DNA of 64,000 nucleotides, taken from Sclerotiophoma versabilis. Lineage: Eukaryota; Ascomycota; Dothideomycetes; Pleosporales; Didymellaceae. The notes below the pieces were generated by a model. It made no database searches. It saw nothing but the letters and a program-made list of their open reading frames with translations, and was not told the origin of the DNA. Position 1 is the first letter of the stretch, and each line of letters begins with the position of its first letter. The position numbers and the translations under genes are program-made. The stretch lies in NCBI GenBank assembly GCA_012274445.1, contig JAAROD010000015.1:1736001-1800000 (forward strand), in the 5' to 3' direction. Below, in pieces: positions 63,001 through 64,000 of this stretch.

Positions 63001-64000
63001 GGAGGCGAGGGCTGATGTGCAGGCAGCTCAACGCTATCCAACTGTACAGGCTTAGGCTTCTTCGCGAACAGAGCCTCATCATCAATCTCATCACCCGCGC
63101 CAAATGTCTCCCAATCTGATGGGCCACCAGTGCCTAAAGCGCTGAATCTTGATGCGTCATCTCGAGGCGGGGCCGGTGTAGGATCCGTGAAAGAAGGTGG
63201 CTTGGGTGAAGCTATCCGTGTCGCTGTACGCTGCGAATGTAAATTGGCCAGCGCGATTGAGCTCACTGAATCCGTACGTGCAGATGTTGAGTTTTGTGGC
63301 GTAAAGCCAGAAGCGTGTTGACTAACGACAGGAGAAACAAAATGACTTTGCGGACTCGACTGGCTTACAAAATTTGGTGGTGTAGTGTCTGTACGGTCAA
63401 GAGGTTTTGGTGCTTGTAAGGTCTGATCTGGCACCGGGTGGCATGGCTGTCCCACAGCAGGCTGCTGAGGTGGCTGTGAGGAATGCCATTGCTGCTGTTG
63501 ATACCCAAACGCAGGCTGATTGTTCTCTTGATATTGCTGCGCATAGTTGTTCTGCACCGGCGCTGGCGTCTGCCACTGAGGCTGCGACTGTGCGGGACTC
63601 TGCATCTGCTGCTGTGTTTGCTGTTGTTGGTGAGTTTGAGCATACTGCTCCAATTGCGCAGCTTGTTGCTGGATGTACGTCTGCGGCACCGGAGGCTGAG
63701 TATATTGTTGCTGAACAGGCTGGACGGGTTGTCCAAGCTGACCAAAATGCACCGGAGGTTGTGGAGGTTGCTGTTGCTGTTGTGTCAGCTGGCCATGGAT
63801 TGGTGGAAGCTGCTGATGTTGTTGCTGTTGCGGTGTATGGCTCTGAGGTGGATATTGCGGTGGCTGCTGTCCGTAATGTTGGTGTGTCTGCTGCCCCGAC
63901 TGCTCAAATCGCGGCGGCAGAGGCGGCGGTTGTTGCTGTGTCGACTGCAGGCCCTGATATCCCTGCGCATAGAAACTGGGGTCCACAGTTGGTTTGGTGT
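60066..64000 (-). CDS. Gln-rich coiled-coil protein, 5' end beyond the window
   Basis: An uninterrupted frame of about 1311 codons, without an ATG at its start (the first residues are VDPSFYAQGYQ after a Thr-Lys-Pro-Thr), so the N-terminus is outside the window. The first ~230 residues are Gln/Pro-rich. A Ser/Pro-rich middle follows. A coiled coil lies between about 62035 and 62430 (KDEELWRLRRESRDEMQRVQ, IVGLRKQLDDLRKQLEEERS). A short conserved-looking domain follows (DLIPDLDPWYAGSLERYISM, LRTEANEPQVENKIKTFKAF). Further helices occupy the C-terminus. The architecture recalls endocytic scaffolds or cytoskeletal proteins; I do not recognise a named family. No intron is needed within the window. 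Confidence 0.82.
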   Translation of the reverse strand, partial: TKPTVDPSFYAQGYQGLQSTQQQPPPLPPRFEQSGQQTHQHYGQQPPQYPPQSHTPQQQQHQQLPPIHGQLTQQQQQPPQPPVHFGQLGQPVQPVQQQYTQPPVPQTYIQQQAAQLEQYAQTHQQQQTQQQMQSPAQSQPQWQTPAPVQNNYAQQYQENNQPAFGYQQQQWHSSQPPQQPAVGQPCHPVPDQTLQAPKPLDRTDTTPPNFVSQSSPQSHFVSPVVSQHASGFTPQNSTSARTDSVSSIALANLHSQRTATRIASPKPPSFTDPTPAPPRDDASRFSALGTGGPSDWETFGAGDEIDDEALFAKKPKPVQLDSVELPAHQPSPPSTQGWPSPANPPTSSSCGDQHDTYQPTPPTATVSPIHRTPSPRTPQQSSFAKDALVAPSRVSPKPLQKYEAPQDAHHGFVMGEVLWDGPDSPKQIGNASQRTQLGGSGVVSHEPQGVQFPAPVQAAHHIQIPASGALAYPVEATQQKRPGATRFFSDVGSTWGLSPKDKDFSHPLGSKDDGDLPAKLQAKDEELWRLRRESRDEMQRVQAEIEAGKAEFLTEIERLKADEEAARALAEKQRVQLIQQVEVMKAAAEQAKMDADALKKENDLTIERIKEDVEGKEDTIKECDSTIVGLRKQLDDLRKQLEEERSKEVPEPPKPTSFDLIPDLDPWYAGSLERYISMLRTEANEPQVENKIKTFKAFMKAESTIRGIEFHDTAPSILAAEQTTTTRGVSSADAQSTSGAAVEKRDLNVTVPHESPDDDDYEYSPGGRPLIKRPTTSIGENAPTHAPFITSSQSTAILTPTSSVHDDSIPIQSPPDEQAQPQYKAYVPPVMSTDISSSLAQRKATGASVLPNVSPPVGLGKNHDEIFFRAQDPSGTRVSHRPTSSDDTGGVPVIAPLNFASSRPVSVSAPPKCNALNTLNNLLPSQVQPVQQSPLIEELRKEAAAIKSDSKDVDELTKLWEKSASLTRRKNADARRKRGEESEAHNDDLFNSDEISYAELKDLEAELKEKESKLKIQEDQDECKSYVGTVFDKVYNNLQADIAALTDLYIEAETLLQTAVSGVKSLLGGDAPTTKACLELLVDLHEQIEKVHEQVVQAVAERDKRYKKTEIQPLYTAGDIAKMKSVEKHFEQAEKQAIQRAKNEKAERLGELVKVAEEAVVGAARIEQSERSRIVAAIRDLKEGDTTPDILGRVAETLSFLHESSRSLLTIFNRLEVSLNTAEVDADVAQARVNEAPESKVQDLQSGMNAREVELKDEFSRRIDVLDQDRKEFEQLVEQKGGIVEVNGDQEKEKRLKMALDEAKRRNGHA

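Noticed and set aside
1..64000. CRISPR arrays, intact transposons, rRNA genes
   Set aside because: No spaced direct repeats, no terminal inverted repeats with a transposase, and no rRNA-like sequence were seen; only short tandem repeats are present.

Overview
The window is nuclear DNA of a filamentous ascomycete (Pezizomycotina). The signs are many genes broken by 42-160 nt GT-AG introns with CTAAC-like branch points, Zn2Cys6 regulators, a Ppo-type dioxygenase/P450 fusion, a LYAR-type zinc-finger protein and a dense gene layout of about one gene per 2 kb. Dothideomycetes is my best guess at class from general gene style only; nothing here proves it. I find no rRNA, recognisable tRNA, CRISPR, intact transposon or prophage. 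All gene models were built by hand: starts are ATG codons, and splice sites were chosen so that conserved family motifs join in frame.

Layout. 0-7 kb: the 5' end of a BEM46 hydrolase (cut by the left edge) diverging from the proteasome beta-1 gene PRE3, then a PHO80-type cyclin and a large membrane protein of unknown function. 7-16 kb: a TRM140-like tRNA m3C methyltransferase carrying two coding minisatellites, COQ10, a Zn2Cys6 regulator and a Ppo fatty-acid dioxygenase/P450. 16-22 kb: a gene-poor stretch, a DUF2235 hydrolase, a frame broken by two stops and a small BTB gene that needs a GC-AG intron. 22-31 kb: SVP26, BUD23, IDH1, a fungal DUF protein, a four-exon 94-residue membrane protein and RPL38. 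31-45 kb: a metallo-beta-lactamase-fold hydrolase, a GH47 mannosidase, a GNAT enzyme, a second zinc-cluster protein, a degenerate MBL-like protein and a LYAR-like nucleolar protein. 45-64 kb: ERV2, a branched-chain aminotransferase, a SENP8/DEN1 NEDD8 protease, FKBP12, the SOD-like mitoribosomal protein mS43, a Cys-rich membrane protein, an M50-like membrane protease, a hexose transporter, a DUF3140 protein and a Q-rich coiled-coil protein cut by the right edge.

The genes are mostly unrelated housekeeping functions: protein turnover, ER/Golgi folding and glycan trimming, mitochondrial metabolism and translation, and RNA modification. I see no secondary-metabolite or defence cluster. Several neighbours share divergent promoters.

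The most notable observations are at exon scale. PRE3 has a 15-nt microexon that encodes its catalytic threonine and can be skipped without changing frame. The DEN1 gene has another 15-nt microexon and a 20-nt exon. Two GAGCAG tandem acceptors, a likely GC-AG intron, a dual-start FKBP and an 18-bp coding minisatellite inside a methyltransferase are also described.
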